A DNA stretch of 64,000 nucleotides from Mariniblastus sp964414815. Lineage in GTDB: Bacteria; Planctomycetota; Planctomycetia; Pirellulales; Pirellulaceae. The translations under genes were made by a program, and so were the position numbers. Below the pieces are notes generated by a model. The model did no database searches, was not told the DNA's origin, and saw nothing but the letters and a program-made list of their open reading frames with translations. The stretch is taken from positions 54,528 to 118,527 of the forward strand of contig CAYPXY010000010.1 of assembly GCA_964414815.1 (NCBI GenBank). Direction: 5' to 3'. Each line of letters opens with the position of its first letter. The stretch's first letter is position 1. This document shows positions 7,966 to 16,814 of the stretch, in pieces.

Positions 7966-10377
7966 TCATCCCTCATCCCTCCGAACCGGCTTGTTGATCA
8001 GTAATTGGATATCGCTGGTTCGGAATGTCATTGGCTCGCCATCGCGAACGATGGTGATTTGGCAGTACAAGGTATGTTTTCCGGGCGGGCTTGCCTCGTT
8101 CGTTTTGACTTCAAACGACAATTCGGAAGTCTCCTTGTCGAATGCAATGGGAGATTGAACTTCCACGTTCGCCGGAACTGCGATGACTTCGGCGATGGCC
8201 TCTTCCTCGAACGGAACTAAATGCTCGACTTTACCATAGAGCTTGGTGGTTTGGCCCAACTCTACGCTGGCCCGTTCAAAGTCGGTTTTGACAAACGGTT
8301 CGGCGATCGTCAGTTCGGCAAGCTGGCTCGATGCCCAAGCCGGGCCGTTGACATCGCTTGAGCCGATCACATACATCGGCCACGGGCCCAACTGAGCATT
8401 GGTATTCGCGTTGAGTGGATACGTAAAACTGGTTTGACCTTCGGGGATGACTTGTTGTGACGTGGTCCCGACTCCCGGCGAGAGAAATGGAAAAAAAATC
8501 CGAATGGGTTGGTCGAAGCCTTCATCACGATGAGCGATCACTTGCACATGGAGGGAGCCGTTTCGAATCAGCGGAACTTTGGGCTGCACGATCTCCAGTT
8601 TGAACGGCAGCGGTTCGATGACCGCCATGGCCAGCCGATCCACGGTGCTGCTGTAATACAGTGCATTGTTGGGTTCGCCCAGCACGAAGTCCGCAAGATT
8701 GGAAAACCGGCCCAGAATGTTTGTGGATGGGTCCGTATGTCTGGCTCGAAAATCGACCAGTTGTCCGCCAAGGGGAGCATCGGCATCGGCCTCGAAGACA
8801 ACGGGCATCAAATTCAGGTTGGCGGCCATCGGAACGGCATGCAGCGTAAGGCCGCTGAGTAAATTTTCATGGATCAACTCGATGGGGCCACCAAACTCGC
8901 TGCGACTGGCGTTGACCAAAACCGCGAACCGGTTGCCTTGTGGAACCGCAATCGTTTGGCGATTTTGGGAATAACGATCATTTCGCTGGATGCCGATCGA
9001 AAGGGACGGACTGACTGGAGCGATCTCCAGACGATAGACAAAATCTTCTCGCTGGCGGTTCATATGATCGCGAACCGATACAAAGTACTCGCCATCGGCG
9101 GGAACCTGAAACCGAAGTGTGGCGTCAAGACCACGGCTGTCATCATTTCCAGCCAGAGCTTGTTGGCTGGCGTTGTAAATATTGATCACGGAATCAATAT
9201 TCGATCCAATGCTCCGCCCGCAGCAAGTGAACGTAAACACCTGACCCTGTTTTGCCTTGAAGCGAAAGAAATCGAGAGGTCCTGTTTCATTGACGATCCC
9301 ATTGATAGCGACTCCCATGGCGACTCCCGCGCTGCCGGTCAGGTCGATCACCGGCGAATCAGGAAACGTGTTGTTTCCTTCGGTTTCAAAAACATTCTCA
9401 AGATTGGAAAGGCGAAAGGGAACTGGCGATGGGCAGATTCCCCATTCATCTTCGTAGAAAATGCCTCCGCGAAAACCGGCCTGCTCCGGCAAGGTCACTT
9501 CCTTTTCAATCCAGTTGATTTTTGGCTCCGCGCCGACTAATTGTTCGGCAAATTTGAGCGTCAATGTTTCTCCCGGTTTTCCGCCTGCCGGAATCACGGC
9601 GGTTGGCCGGGCGAACCGTCCCACATGCAGCCGGTATCGGCATTCGCCATTTCCGCGAAACGAGGCCTCACGAATCGTGATGTAGTAGTCGCCATCCTCG
9701 GGAAGAATCACTGAAAACCATGCGTCCTGCTTGGTCAATGGCGTGTCGTCGGAAACCGCGATTTCAAACCGTTCGCTGTCCAGGAGCGCGATGGCGGGAT
9801 CAAACATGTAGCCTAACCGAACGGCTTCGACTTCTACGGAAACACGCTCACCTTTCTTTCCCGTGAAGCGGAAATAATCAATATCTTCGTTGGTGATAAC
9901 TCCGTTGATCGTGCAATCAAGCTCGATTTCCTGAGCGGTCTCAAGGCTGCTGTTCGGTTCCGGTTTCTCTTGCACCTCTTTCATGGCGCCGACATAGAAG
10001 GAACGAAACTCGGAGATTCCGTCCCGTGTTCGGATCTGGGCGATGTGTTCGCCGAGTCGGCAGTCTTGCGCGACGTTAATCGTCACGTCCACTCGCTTGG
10101 CATCCACGGGCTTTACTTCGACGACCGTGATTTTGCCATCAGGGTCATAGAGGAAAACTTCTTCTGCTTTTTCCAGTCGCTCGCCCCGAAATTGAAGCAC
10201 GTATTCCCCACCGCGCTCAATACCTCGGGGGAGGATGCGAGTCAATTGGGGGGTCGAGGGAGCGACGGCCGCATTGGAATTCGCAAATGCGTTTGATGAG
10301 GCTTCGGTACGGTCCACACCGCATACAAGACCGCATGCAAACGTTACGAAGACCAGAGTAGAGAGCCACTTGATCAT
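7966..10377 (-). CDS. exported protein with pre-peptidase C-terminal (PPC) domains
   Basis: 803 residues with a signal peptide (LSTLVFVTFACGLVCG). An IPT/TIG-like stretch follows (PQLTRILPRGIERGGEYVLQ). At least two PPC-type beta-sandwich domains are visible: EDIDYFRFTGKKGERVSVEV with a DGDYYITIRE ending, and GPLDFFRFKAKQGQVFTFT with DGEYFVSVRD. No peptidase or haem motif was found. The start ATG overlaps the stop of the upstream DUF1501 gene by 4 bases, so the two are translationally coupled. PPC proteins of this size next to DUF1501 genes are a common planctomycete arrangement. The function is unknown; extracellular binding or a structural role is likely. Confidence 0.85.
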   Translation of the reverse strand: MIKWLSTLVFVTFACGLVCGVDRTEASSNAFANSNAAVAPSTPQLTRILPRGIERGGEYVLQFRGERLEKAEEVFLYDPDGKITVVEVKPVDAKRVDVTINVAQDCRLGEHIAQIRTRDGISEFRSFYVGAMKEVQEKPEPNSSLETAQEIELDCTINGVITNEDIDYFRFTGKKGERVSVEVEAVRLGYMFDPAIALLDSERFEIAVSDDTPLTKQDAWFSVILPEDGDYYITIREASFRGNGECRYRLHVGRFARPTAVIPAGGKPGETLTLKFAEQLVGAEPKINWIEKEVTLPEQAGFRGGIFYEDEWGICPSPVPFRLSNLENVFETEGNNTFPDSPVIDLTGSAGVAMGVAINGIVNETGPLDFFRFKAKQGQVFTFTCCGRSIGSNIDSVINIYNASQQALAGNDDSRGLDATLRFQVPADGEYFVSVRDHMNRQREDFVYRLEIAPVSPSLSIGIQRNDRYSQNRQTIAVPQGNRFAVLVNASRSEFGGPIELIHENLLSGLTLHAVPMAANLNLMPVVFEADADAPLGGQLVDFRARHTDPSTNILGRFSNLADFVLGEPNNALYYSSTVDRLAMAVIEPLPFKLEIVQPKVPLIRNGSLHVQVIAHRDEGFDQPIRIFFPFLSPGVGTTSQQVIPEGQTSFTYPLNANTNAQLGPWPMYVIGSSDVNGPAWASSQLAELTIAEPFVKTDFERASVELGQTTKLYGKVEHLVPFEEEAIAEVIAVPANVEVQSPIAFDKETSELSFEVKTNEASPPGKHTLYCQITIVRDGEPMTFRTSDIQLLINKPVRRDEG

Positions 10378-11681
10378 GCCAGCAATCCCTGACGAACGGT
10401 TCCTCCATCGACAATCTCAATGGGGCGACCGCCGGGCGACATCAATTCCTTGTCGGCCACGATACCCAGGCACTTGTACATCGTGGTGGCCCAATCGGGA
10501 ACGGTCAGTGGATCATCTTCCGGATCGCTGGCCGTGGCGTTGGAGCTGCCGTAAACTTGGCCTGCCTTGATACCGCCTCCGGCCATCACCGTGCTGAACA
10601 CCTTGGGCCAGTGGTCGCGACCCGCTGTGGCGTTGATCTTGGGAGTTCGACCGAACTCGGTCGTCACACAAACCAACGTCGATTCCAGCAAGCCGCGTTG
10701 TTCCAGGTCAACGATCAATGTTGAAAACGCTTTGTCAAACGATGGGACCTGGCCCCGTAAACCGGCGTCAATGTTGTCGTGGTGATCCCAACCGCCGTAC
10801 GTGACGGTGACAAATCGAACTCCGGCTTCGACCAGCCGCCGCGCCAGCAGCATTCTTGAACCGGCTTCATTGCGGCCATATTGATCCCGCAACTCGGCAG
10901 GTTCTTTTTCCAGATCAAAGGCTTCGCGGGCAGACTGTGAACTGATCAGGCTGTAAGCTCGATTGTAAAATGTATCGACCGCGTCGATGGAGTCGGCTTT
11001 CTCTTTCTCACGAAAGTGATCGTTGACAACGTCCAGCATTTTTCGGCGACGAGCGAATCGAGCGGTGTCGACGCCGTTGGGCAATTCAAGGTCCAGCACT
11101 TTGAAACCATTTCGAGCGGGATCAGCCCCCAAACTGAATCCAGCGAACGATGAACTTAAATAGCCCGTGCCTGCAAACTCATTCGGTTGGTAGGGGATCA
11201 TCACATAGGGGGGCAAATGGTGCCGCGGCCCAAACTCATGAGCGACGATGCTGCCGATGCTGGGGTAGCTCAATGCGGGGTTCGGACGATAGCCCGTAAA
11301 CATGTTATGCGTGCCGCGCTCGTGGGCGGCTTCGCCATGCGTCATCGAACGGATGATCGTCAACCGGTCGGCAATCTTGGCGGTCTCCTGGAACAGTTCG
11401 CCGAAGTAGACGCCGGTCAGATTCGTGGCAATGGGTTTCATCCCTCCACGGTATTCCAGCGGAGCATACGGCTTGGGATCGAAGGATTCCTGCTGAGCCA
11501 ATCCCCCGGGCAGGAAGATAAAGATTACGGACTTTGCCGGTCCTTCTTTGGATTCGAATTGCTTTTGATCGGCCTTGGCGGACTTCAGGCGAAAGAAGTC
11601 CGTCAATGAGAGCCCCAGTCCGCCGATCGCTCCAACGGTCAACAGGTTGCGGCGGCTGAGGAAGTTATCGCGGCACTTCAT
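10374..11681 (-). CDS. DUF1501 protein with twin-arginine signal
   Basis: 435 residues. The N-terminus has a Tat-type signal, SRRNLLTVGAIGGLGLSLTD, indicating export of a folded protein. The DUF1501 domain fills the rest: SVIFIFLPGGLAQQESFDPK, then SMTHGEAAHERGTHNMFTGY and, towards the end, ATTEFGRTPKINATAGRDHW. The family is related to the alkaline phosphatase/sulfatase fold and keeps several His/Asp residues that could bind metal, but the substrate is unknown. It overlaps the PPC gene by 4 bases (ATGA) and is the first gene of that pair, so the promoter should lie in 11682-12000. Confidence 0.9.
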   Translation of the reverse strand: MKCRDNFLSRRNLLTVGAIGGLGLSLTDFFRLKSAKADQKQFESKEGPAKSVIFIFLPGGLAQQESFDPKPYAPLEYRGGMKPIATNLTGVYFGELFQETAKIADRLTIIRSMTHGEAAHERGTHNMFTGYRPNPALSYPSIGSIVAHEFGPRHHLPPYVMIPYQPNEFAGTGYLSSSFAGFSLGADPARNGFKVLDLELPNGVDTARFARRRKMLDVVNDHFREKEKADSIDAVDTFYNRAYSLISSQSAREAFDLEKEPAELRDQYGRNEAGSRMLLARRLVEAGVRFVTVTYGGWDHHDNIDAGLRGQVPSFDKAFSTLIVDLEQRGLLESTLVCVTTEFGRTPKINATAGRDHWPKVFSTVMAGGGIKAGQVYGSSNATASDPEDDPLTVPDWATTMYKCLGIVADKELMSPGGRPIEIVDGGTVRQGLLA

Positions 11682-12260
11682 GAGAATTCCTTTCGAGGGG
11701 ATGGGGGTGATTCTGCATCCATTCTAAATGGCTGAGGGCGCCAACAAGTAGTGCTGGCACGATTTATTGTAGAAAATTACCATAAAAAGTTTGAGTCCAA
11801 CTTTTGTCTTACGGCGAACCAAAGAGAGCTGTATTGCTGACAATGAAAGAATCACGTCCCTTAACTTGCAAAAGTCAGCCGGATACTCGTACATTGTGCC
11901 AAACTGCATGGGTGGACGGTTCATTGGCACCGCTTCTTATCCAGATTCAATAGCCAGCAAAAACGAAAAATTTTAACAGTCGTTAATGAAATTTGCGCGC
12001 GTAGAGATTACCATGTATGCCTTCTACGAATTCATGGACTTGATATCCCGGCCTATCCGGATCCCCCCTGCGTCTTTCATCATGAGCCTTATTCCGGATA
12101 GGCTGCTTTTATTTCATTGACTTTTCCGGTTAGGGAAACTCGTTTTCTCGTAGTTGCTTTTCGCACTCTTCCGGTTCTAGCTGCCGATACGATTATTTGT
12201 ATGGCGGATGTTGCCAATTCGCCTCTTATACTTTGATGAACTTTGGACAGGGATGTCGGC
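11682..12260. other. intergenic region between divergent genes
   Basis: A 579-base gap between the leftward DUF1501 gene and the rightward secreted protein gene. It must hold both promoters. A TATACT hexamer at 12227-12232 could be a -10 element for the gene at 12261, but no matching -35 at 16-18 bases was seen. A frame of 44 codons begins at ATG 11986 and ends at 12120, overlapping the hairpin at 12051-12103; there is no Shine-Dalgarno or recognisable product, so it is not called as a gene. Confidence 0.5.
12051..12103 (+). terminator. hairpin followed by a T-rich stretch (possible terminator or leader structure)
   Basis: GCCTATCCGGA at 12051-12061 pairs exactly with TCCGGATAGGC at 12093-12103 across a 31-base loop. 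TGCTTTTATTTC follows on the plus strand. The long loop makes it a weak terminator. Its position, about 160 bases upstream of the gene at 12261, fits an attenuator or the end of a short transcript. This is inference from structure only. Confidence 0.35.
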
Positions 12261-12848
12261 ATGAAGTCAATGTTTCAATCGCGGCGGTTCGGGTGCTTGG
12301 TGCTGCTCGGCTTGATCAGTGCCTCGGGCGTTCACTCCGCCCGCACGCTTGCCCAGTCGAACGACGAACACTTGGTCGGAACGATTCATCAGGATCCAGC
12401 GAGCCTTTATTTTTCTCGCAATGATGACCGCCCGGCCGTGAGTGACTATGATCCCAAGTGGAGTCGCCGTTCGATCTACGACGTTCGGGTCGATATTCGA
12501 GAGAAGAGCGAGGAGTCGCCCGTTGATCGATCTGCGGAAGTCAACTACGGGTTCGGAGAGTGGACCCATTTTGCGGCTTCGCCCAAAATGTACGCCTGGT
12601 TTGCTCCCGACATCTGTTATCAACCTTTGTATTTTGAAGATGTTGCTCTGGAACGCTATGGCCAGACATTTGGCCCCCACCGTCAAACGCTGCGATCCGG
12701 TGCGCACTTTTTCCGAGCCGCCTTTCTGTGGCCGCATCAGATGCTGCACGACTCTCCGTGCTCGTTCGATTCACCGTACGGTTTCTGCCGCCCCGGCTCG
12801 GCAACGCACTTGATTTACCAACGCCATTACTTTGGCAGTCCGTGGTAG
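12261..12848 (+). CDS. small exported protein, planctomycete hypothetical
   Basis: About 195 residues. The ATG at 12261 is preferred over the TTG at 12243 because AGGGA sits 7 bases upstream and the resulting N-terminus is a clean signal peptide (SRRFGCLVLLGLISASG, cleavage near TLAQS). The mature part is rich in aromatic residues and Pro, with tandem Tyr/Trp/His patches towards the end (FAASPKMYAWFAPDICYQPL, HQMLHDSPCSFDSPYGFCRP). No known domain is recognised. Four Cys residues in the mature part could form disulfides. It stands alone, followed by a degenerate short repeat tract. Confidence 0.65.
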   Translation: MKSMFQSRRFGCLVLLGLISASGVHSARTLAQSNDEHLVGTIHQDPASLYFSRNDDRPAVSDYDPKWSRRSIYDVRVDIREKSEESPVDRSAEVNYGFGEWTHFAASPKMYAWFAPDICYQPLYFEDVALERYGQTFGPHRQTLRSGAHFFRAAFLWPHQMLHDSPCSFDSPYGFCRPGSATHLIYQRHYFGSPW

Positions 12849-12917
12849 GTCGGAGGTCGGAGATCAGAGGTCAGAAGTCGGGAGTCAGTAGTCGGAAGCC
12901 TACTGACAACTGACAAC
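12847..12917. repeat. degenerate GTCGGAGGTCAGA-type tandem repeat
   Basis: The tract is built from variants of an 8-base unit (GTCGGAG, GTCAGAAG, GTCGGGAG, GTCAGTAG) and then switches to ACTGACAACTGACAACT. A related tract (GGTCAGTGG, GGTCAGTTGTCAGTT) is found at 63828-63865 near the end of the window. No coding potential. Confidence 0.7.
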
Positions 12918-12919
12918 TA

Positions 12920-13480
12920 TCAACTTCCTTCGACTTCGACGATCTTGAAAACGGTTTTCTGGATACGGAAACCCAGTCGCTCATAAAGTCGGATGGCGCC
13001 GGTATTGTTGGCGGTGACTTCGAGCGTCACAAACTCCATGCCCTGTTGCCTGAAGCCGTTGAGGCAGTGCCATACAATCAGGGATCCGATCCCTTTGCCG
13101 CGATGCATGTGGGCGACCCCGATGTTCTGGATCGCGCCAACATTGAGCTGATCGCAAATCCCCTGCACCGTCGCGCAGTTTTCTCGTCGCCCCGTTTCGG
13201 GATGGTGATAAGTCGCCAGCCAGGTCGCTTCCGGTACAAACCCCTGACGGCAACTGATTTCTTTCATCAGTCGAATACAACCCTCCGGGTCCGCAAAGCA
13301 GGGAAACACATTGGCATCCAGTTCATTTCGAAAGCTACGATATTTGGCGTCGGCGTGCGCCTGCAGCAGCCGTGGACTCCAGGGATGAAACCGATAGCCT
13401 TCTGGTATCTTTCCATTGCCGAAAGTCTGATCCCGCAAGTCAAGCTGCATTCGATAGCGTTTGAAGTAAATGACAGGCAT
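12920..13480 (-). CDS. GNAT-family N-acetyltransferase
   Basis: About 186 residues. The acetyl-CoA binding motif is visible as NIGVAHMHRGKGIGSLIVWH, a Q/R-x-x-G-x-G/A type loop, followed by VTLEVTANNTGAIRLYERLG and FRIQKTVFKI, the usual end of a GNAT domain. It probably transfers an acyl group from acyl-CoA to an amine; the substrate is unknown. The ATG at 13480 lies 2 bases after the stop of the inositol-phosphate-synthase-like gene, so the two are almost certainly one transcript; a GTG at 13513 inside that gene is an alternative start. The pairing suggests a modification step in an inositol-related pathway, which is inference. Confidence 0.82.
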   Translation of the reverse strand: MPVIYFKRYRMQLDLRDQTFGNGKIPEGYRFHPWSPRLLQAHADAKYRSFRNELDANVFPCFADPEGCIRLMKEISCRQGFVPEATWLATYHHPETGRRENCATVQGICDQLNVGAIQNIGVAHMHRGKGIGSLIVWHCLNGFRQQGMEFVTLEVTANNTGAIRLYERLGFRIQKTVFKIVEVEGS

Positions 13481-13482
13481 GT

Positions 13483-14688
13483 CTAGAAGGTAGCGGTTTG
13501 TCCTTCGCTCCACTCCAACAACTGCTGAAACTGTTTTCCAAAATCGTTTTCCTCCGTTCCCATCGGCGACTTGAAAAAGCTGGCCAGGAACGTCAACATC
13601 CCGGTCTCACCGCGGCGGGCGGCCAGGTCGGTAAAGCGAAACAAATCCAGAACCAGCGGTGCGGCGAGAATCGAATCGCATCCCTGCCAAGTAAACGTCA
13701 TGATCATCGGCGTTCCTAAAAATCCCCGGAAATGAATGTGATCCCAAGCCGTTTTCCAGTCGCCCAGACTCTGGATGTATTCGATGCTGACGTGCGTTTG
13801 CGGTTGATAGCCCAGAATCTGGCCGAGCAGACTGTCCTTGCTGGCGATCTTGGTCTGTTTGTTCTGAGGGTCGTTGAGTACCACGCCATCCATGTTTCCA
13901 AAAATGTTGTGCCCCACCCAACTCATGATCTCCAGATTGCGATTCGCAAAGGCTGGAGCGAGTACCGATTTCAGAAACGTTTCCCCTGTCTTGCCATCGC
14001 GACCCGCATGGCAGGTCTTCATGGTTTGAGCAAGTTCATGAATTGCGGGCAGATTGCTGCCGAGCGAAGGAGTGAAATTGATATACGGGCAACCTCGCTC
14101 AAGAGCCGCAATGGCATAGAGCGAACTGGCTGGCAAGCCACACTGTGGGCGATCCAGTTGTCGACGGAGTGTCTCCCACTCGTCCGGAATCTCCGCGCGA
14201 TTGACCGGTGGCTCAGTCGAAGCAAGATTGATGACAATCACGCGCGATAGCCCATGCCGATCTGAAAACTCATGCAGATCGTTTTGAATATGCTCAATCG
14301 CTTTTCTGGCGGTGAGTTGCGGTTCGACAAAGCCGGAGGTTGCCAGACTCTCAATGGTGGCCCCCGCGTTCCACAATAAGCCGGGGCGAACGTTGTCATC
14401 AAACGACTTCAAGTCGGCGGCAACACTTTCAATTACCTCTCGCCGGATGGCAAGCGAGATGTCCGCCAGTTTCATCGCTTCTGTGGTATAGTCGGTCTTT
14501 CGGATCTCGTTTCCACCCAACACGATGTCCGACCAGTCGATCAGATCGAGCTTACGAAAGAATTCCAGTTCACTGACCAATCCCCATTGGGGAGCGGCTT
14601 GCTGTTTTAATGCGGCCAACCCCAATGCCACCGTGGTTGCCACGCCTCCCTGCGCCCCAACGATCCACAACCCAACTCGCTCCGACAT
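13483..14688 (-). CDS. inositol-3-phosphate synthase family protein
   Basis: About 401 residues. The N-terminal NAD-binding motif is LWIVGAQGGVATTVALGLAA, followed by DIVLGGNEIRKTDY. The middle has the family signature YINFTPSLGSNLPAIHELAQ, and then GRDGKTGETFLKSVLAPAF and SWVGHNIFGNMDGVVLNDPQ, which match myo-inositol-1-phosphate synthases. Those enzymes convert glucose 6-phosphate to inositol 3-phosphate with NAD+. The ATG at 14688 was chosen as it begins just before the Rossmann strand (MSERVGLW); an in-frame ATG lies 11 codons upstream. Its downstream neighbour is a GNAT enzyme. Inositol could feed lipid or compatible-solute synthesis; that is inference. Confidence 0.85.
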   Translation of the reverse strand: MSERVGLWIVGAQGGVATTVALGLAALKQQAAPQWGLVSELEFFRKLDLIDWSDIVLGGNEIRKTDYTTEAMKLADISLAIRREVIESVAADLKSFDDNVRPGLLWNAGATIESLATSGFVEPQLTARKAIEHIQNDLHEFSDRHGLSRVIVINLASTEPPVNRAEIPDEWETLRRQLDRPQCGLPASSLYAIAALERGCPYINFTPSLGSNLPAIHELAQTMKTCHAGRDGKTGETFLKSVLAPAFANRNLEIMSWVGHNIFGNMDGVVLNDPQNKQTKIASKDSLLGQILGYQPQTHVSIEYIQSLGDWKTAWDHIHFRGFLGTPMIMTFTWQGCDSILAAPLVLDLFRFTDLAARRGETGMLTFLASFFKSPMGTEENDFGKQFQQLLEWSEGQTATF

Positions 14689-14797
14689 GGTTTCTTTCTG
14701 TTTTCTACTGCATTGTGTCAATTAAAAAGGATGATGTGGATTATGGCTTGGAGCGAATCGTCTCGCAAGTTGCCAGATGAGGGGGCTCGCCAGATGA

Positions 14798-15399
14798 GGG
14801 TCTCACACAGAGTCACTGAGACACAGAGTTTATTTCTGGTAACGACTAAAGAACGTTCGGAACGCTCGCGATTGTAGAGCGATCGTTCTCAACCGTTCAC
14901 CATGGAGGTCGTGCGGCTTTCCGGTTACGGTTTTTCCGAGTTTTCGAAAGTAGGCGTTGAAAGTAGACGGACAGGAGCAAGCAGCCTGAAAGGCTTGGGC
15001 AGGGTAGCCTAGGGCAAGTTCGCGAAGCGGACGCCGCCCTGGGAAAGTGATCCCTCGCCAATAAGCACGCTGAAGGCGTGCGGCAGACTGGGCCGCACGC
15101 CTTCAGCGTGCAATGGGGTTTCAACATTTCTAACCTGGGGCGGCACTCGCTGCGCGAGTTTGCCCCAGGCTGTCCTGCCATGCACCTTCGGTGCGTTTCC
15201 ATGCCAATCTAAGCCGCACGACCTCCATGTAGAGCGATTGTCCTCAATCGCTCATTGACTGGTGTATTTCTGACGTTGTTCAAGATCTTCCCAATGGCAG
15301 GTCTTTTCCGGCGTGCTTGAGCAATTGAGGACAATTGCTCTACATTATTTTGTTCAACTGACGTTCTTCTCTGTGGCTCAGTGGCTCTGTGCGAGACCC
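14798..15399. repeat. composite of nested inverted repeats (non-coding)
   Basis: The 840-base gap 14689-15528 is largely filled by nested palindromes. (1) An outer, imperfect 31-base pair, 14798-14828 with 15369-15399 (28 of 31 match). (2) An exact 19-base pair, CATGGAGGTCGTGCGGCTT at 14901-14919 with its reverse complement at 15211-15229. (3) An exact 20-base hairpin at 15065-15111. (4) A 23-base pair with two mismatches, 15231-15253 with 15319-15341. A frame of 101 codons on the minus strand (14897-15202) is a by-product. There is no transposase. This looks like several small non-autonomous elements inserted into one another. Confidence 0.8.
15065..15111. repeat. perfect 20-bp hairpin inside the composite repeat
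   Basis: GCACGCTGAAGGCGTGCGGC at 15065-15084 is followed by a 7-base loop and its exact reverse complement at 15092-15111. There is no T-run after either arm, so it is a palindromic repeat unit rather than a simple terminator. Confidence 0.85.
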
Positions 15400-15528
15400 A
15401 ATGTCCTGAGATAAAATTGCCGCATGGGACTTACGCTTGACGGTTCTCAAGCGGTAAGATTGCCATAGTCTCGGGCATTCATATAGAATCCTCTCGGTCT
15501 GGTTTGTTAGAATTTATACAAAATAAAA

Positions 15529-16755
15529 ATGACGATCGCCAAGCAACCTCAAGCGTTATTTGACTCTGCGCCGCTCAATCCACCCGACTCGATTTTTGGT
15601 TTGATCGAAGAGTTCAAACGTGACCCAAGCCCGGACAAAATCAATTTGTCGGTGGGAGTCTATCAGGATGATAGCGGTCGGACGCCGATCATGAATTGTG
15701 TTCTTGAGGCCGAGAAACGAATGCTCGAAGGCAGAGCATCGAAGAACTATCTGCCGATTGATGGTCTGCCAAAATACAACGATCTCGTGGGACGGCTGGT
15801 ACTTGGCGACGCAGCCTCGCATCCCGATTTGCACTGGGCGACGGCACAGACGGTTGGCGGAACGGCGGCATTACGGATTGCTGGAGAGGTTCTGCGGCGA
15901 ACCTTCAATACGGACACGATTTGGATGAGCCAGCCGACGTGGGCCAATCACCCACAGATTTTTGAGGCAGCCGGTTTGAAGTTGCGATACTACAACTATC
16001 TCGACGCTCAAAAGACGCGGCTCGATTTTCAGTCACTGATCGATTCAATCAGCGCTGCTGAGCCCGGTCAGGCAATCCTGCTGCATACCGTCTGTCACAA
16101 CCCGACAGGCGTTGACCCGACACCGGAGCAATGGACGGAACTGAATTCAGTCGTTCTGCAGCGCCGCCTGATCCCGATTTTTGACTTTGCGTATCAAGGG
16201 TTCGGTGTCGATCTCAACGACGACTCGTTTCCGATTCGCGATTTTATATTGAACGGTGGTGAGGCATTTATATGCAACTCGTTCTCAAAGAATTTTGGCC
16301 TTTATGCAGAACGGGTCGGCGGTATCACGGTCGTTGGGGGACAGGAATCCTCGACGCGAGCGGTGTTGAGCCAGGTTCAGGCCAATATTCGAACGATGTA
16401 TTCCAATCCTCCACTGCACGGCGGCCAGATTGTGCAAACGATCCTTGGTGATGCCGAGCTGAGGAAGCAATGGGAATCGGAATTGGCAGACATTCGAAAT
16501 CGGATCCTCGAACTGAGATCGGCCTTCGTTGAGCGAATGAGCGACTTGATCCCGCAACGGGACTTTCAATACATCAACGAGCAACGGGGCATGTTCAGCT
16601 ATTCCGGTTTGACCGCTCCTCAAGTCGAACGCTTGAAAAAAGAATTTGCAATCTACGCACTCAGCAGCGGCCGGATCAATATCGCAGGCATCAACAGCCG
16701 AAATCTTGAGCCACTGTGCAAGGCAATCGCTGAGGTGATTGGGAGCGATCCCTAA
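15529..16755 (+). CDS. class I aminotransferase (aspartate/aromatic amino acid type)
   Basis: 408 residues, the usual length of the AspC/TyrB family. The N-terminus has the family features DSIFGLIEEFKRDPSPDKIN, LSVGVYQDDSGRTP and KNYLPIDGLPKYN. The pyridoxal-phosphate lysine is Lys254 in SFSKNFGLYAERVGG. HNPTGVDPTPEQW supplies the cofactor-contact Asn and FDFAYQGFG the Asp/Tyr pair. It should transfer amino groups between aspartate or aromatic amino acids and 2-oxoglutarate. The start ATG is preceded by A-rich sequence without a clear Shine-Dalgarno. It is a single gene; its last bases overlap the end of a broken toxin frame on the other strand. Confidence 0.92.
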   Translation: MTIAKQPQALFDSAPLNPPDSIFGLIEEFKRDPSPDKINLSVGVYQDDSGRTPIMNCVLEAEKRMLEGRASKNYLPIDGLPKYNDLVGRLVLGDAASHPDLHWATAQTVGGTAALRIAGEVLRRTFNTDTIWMSQPTWANHPQIFEAAGLKLRYYNYLDAQKTRLDFQSLIDSISAAEPGQAILLHTVCHNPTGVDPTPEQWTELNSVVLQRRLIPIFDFAYQGFGVDLNDDSFPIRDFILNGGEAFICNSFSKNFGLYAERVGGITVVGGQESSTRAVLSQVQANIRTMYSNPPLHGGQIVQTILGDAELRKQWESELADIRNRILELRSAFVERMSDLIPQRDFQYINEQRGMFSYSGLTAPQVERLKKEFAIYALSSGRINIAGINSRNLEPLCKAIAEVIGSDP

Positions 16756-16814
16756 GGCACAACCGATACCGTCCCAAATTCGTGAAAGTGATTCCCCGTG
16801 TCGACGAAAATCAC
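16752..16814 (-). pseudogene. truncated VapC-like PIN toxin, first 20 codons
   Basis: A GTG codon at 16814 overlaps the antitoxin stop codon as GTGA and opens a frame reading VIFVDTGNHF and then ten more residues before TAG at 16752-16754. Beta-strand plus Asp (FVDTG) is the usual start of PIN-domain toxins, where the Asp binds the catalytic metal. A full toxin has about 130-150 residues; here the frame stops at the end of the convergent aminotransferase gene, so the remaining acidic residues are absent. It is judged to be the remnant of the toxin partner of the antitoxin gene. Confidence 0.6.

Noticed and set aside
11986..12120. 44-codon frame upstream of the secreted-protein gene
   Set aside because: No Shine-Dalgarno, no recognisable product, and it runs through a hairpin; noted only in the gap description.
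14897..15202. 101-codon frame on the minus strand
   Set aside because: It lies wholly in the nested palindrome region; its sequence is a by-product of the repeats, with many Cys, Pro and Arg and no start signal.
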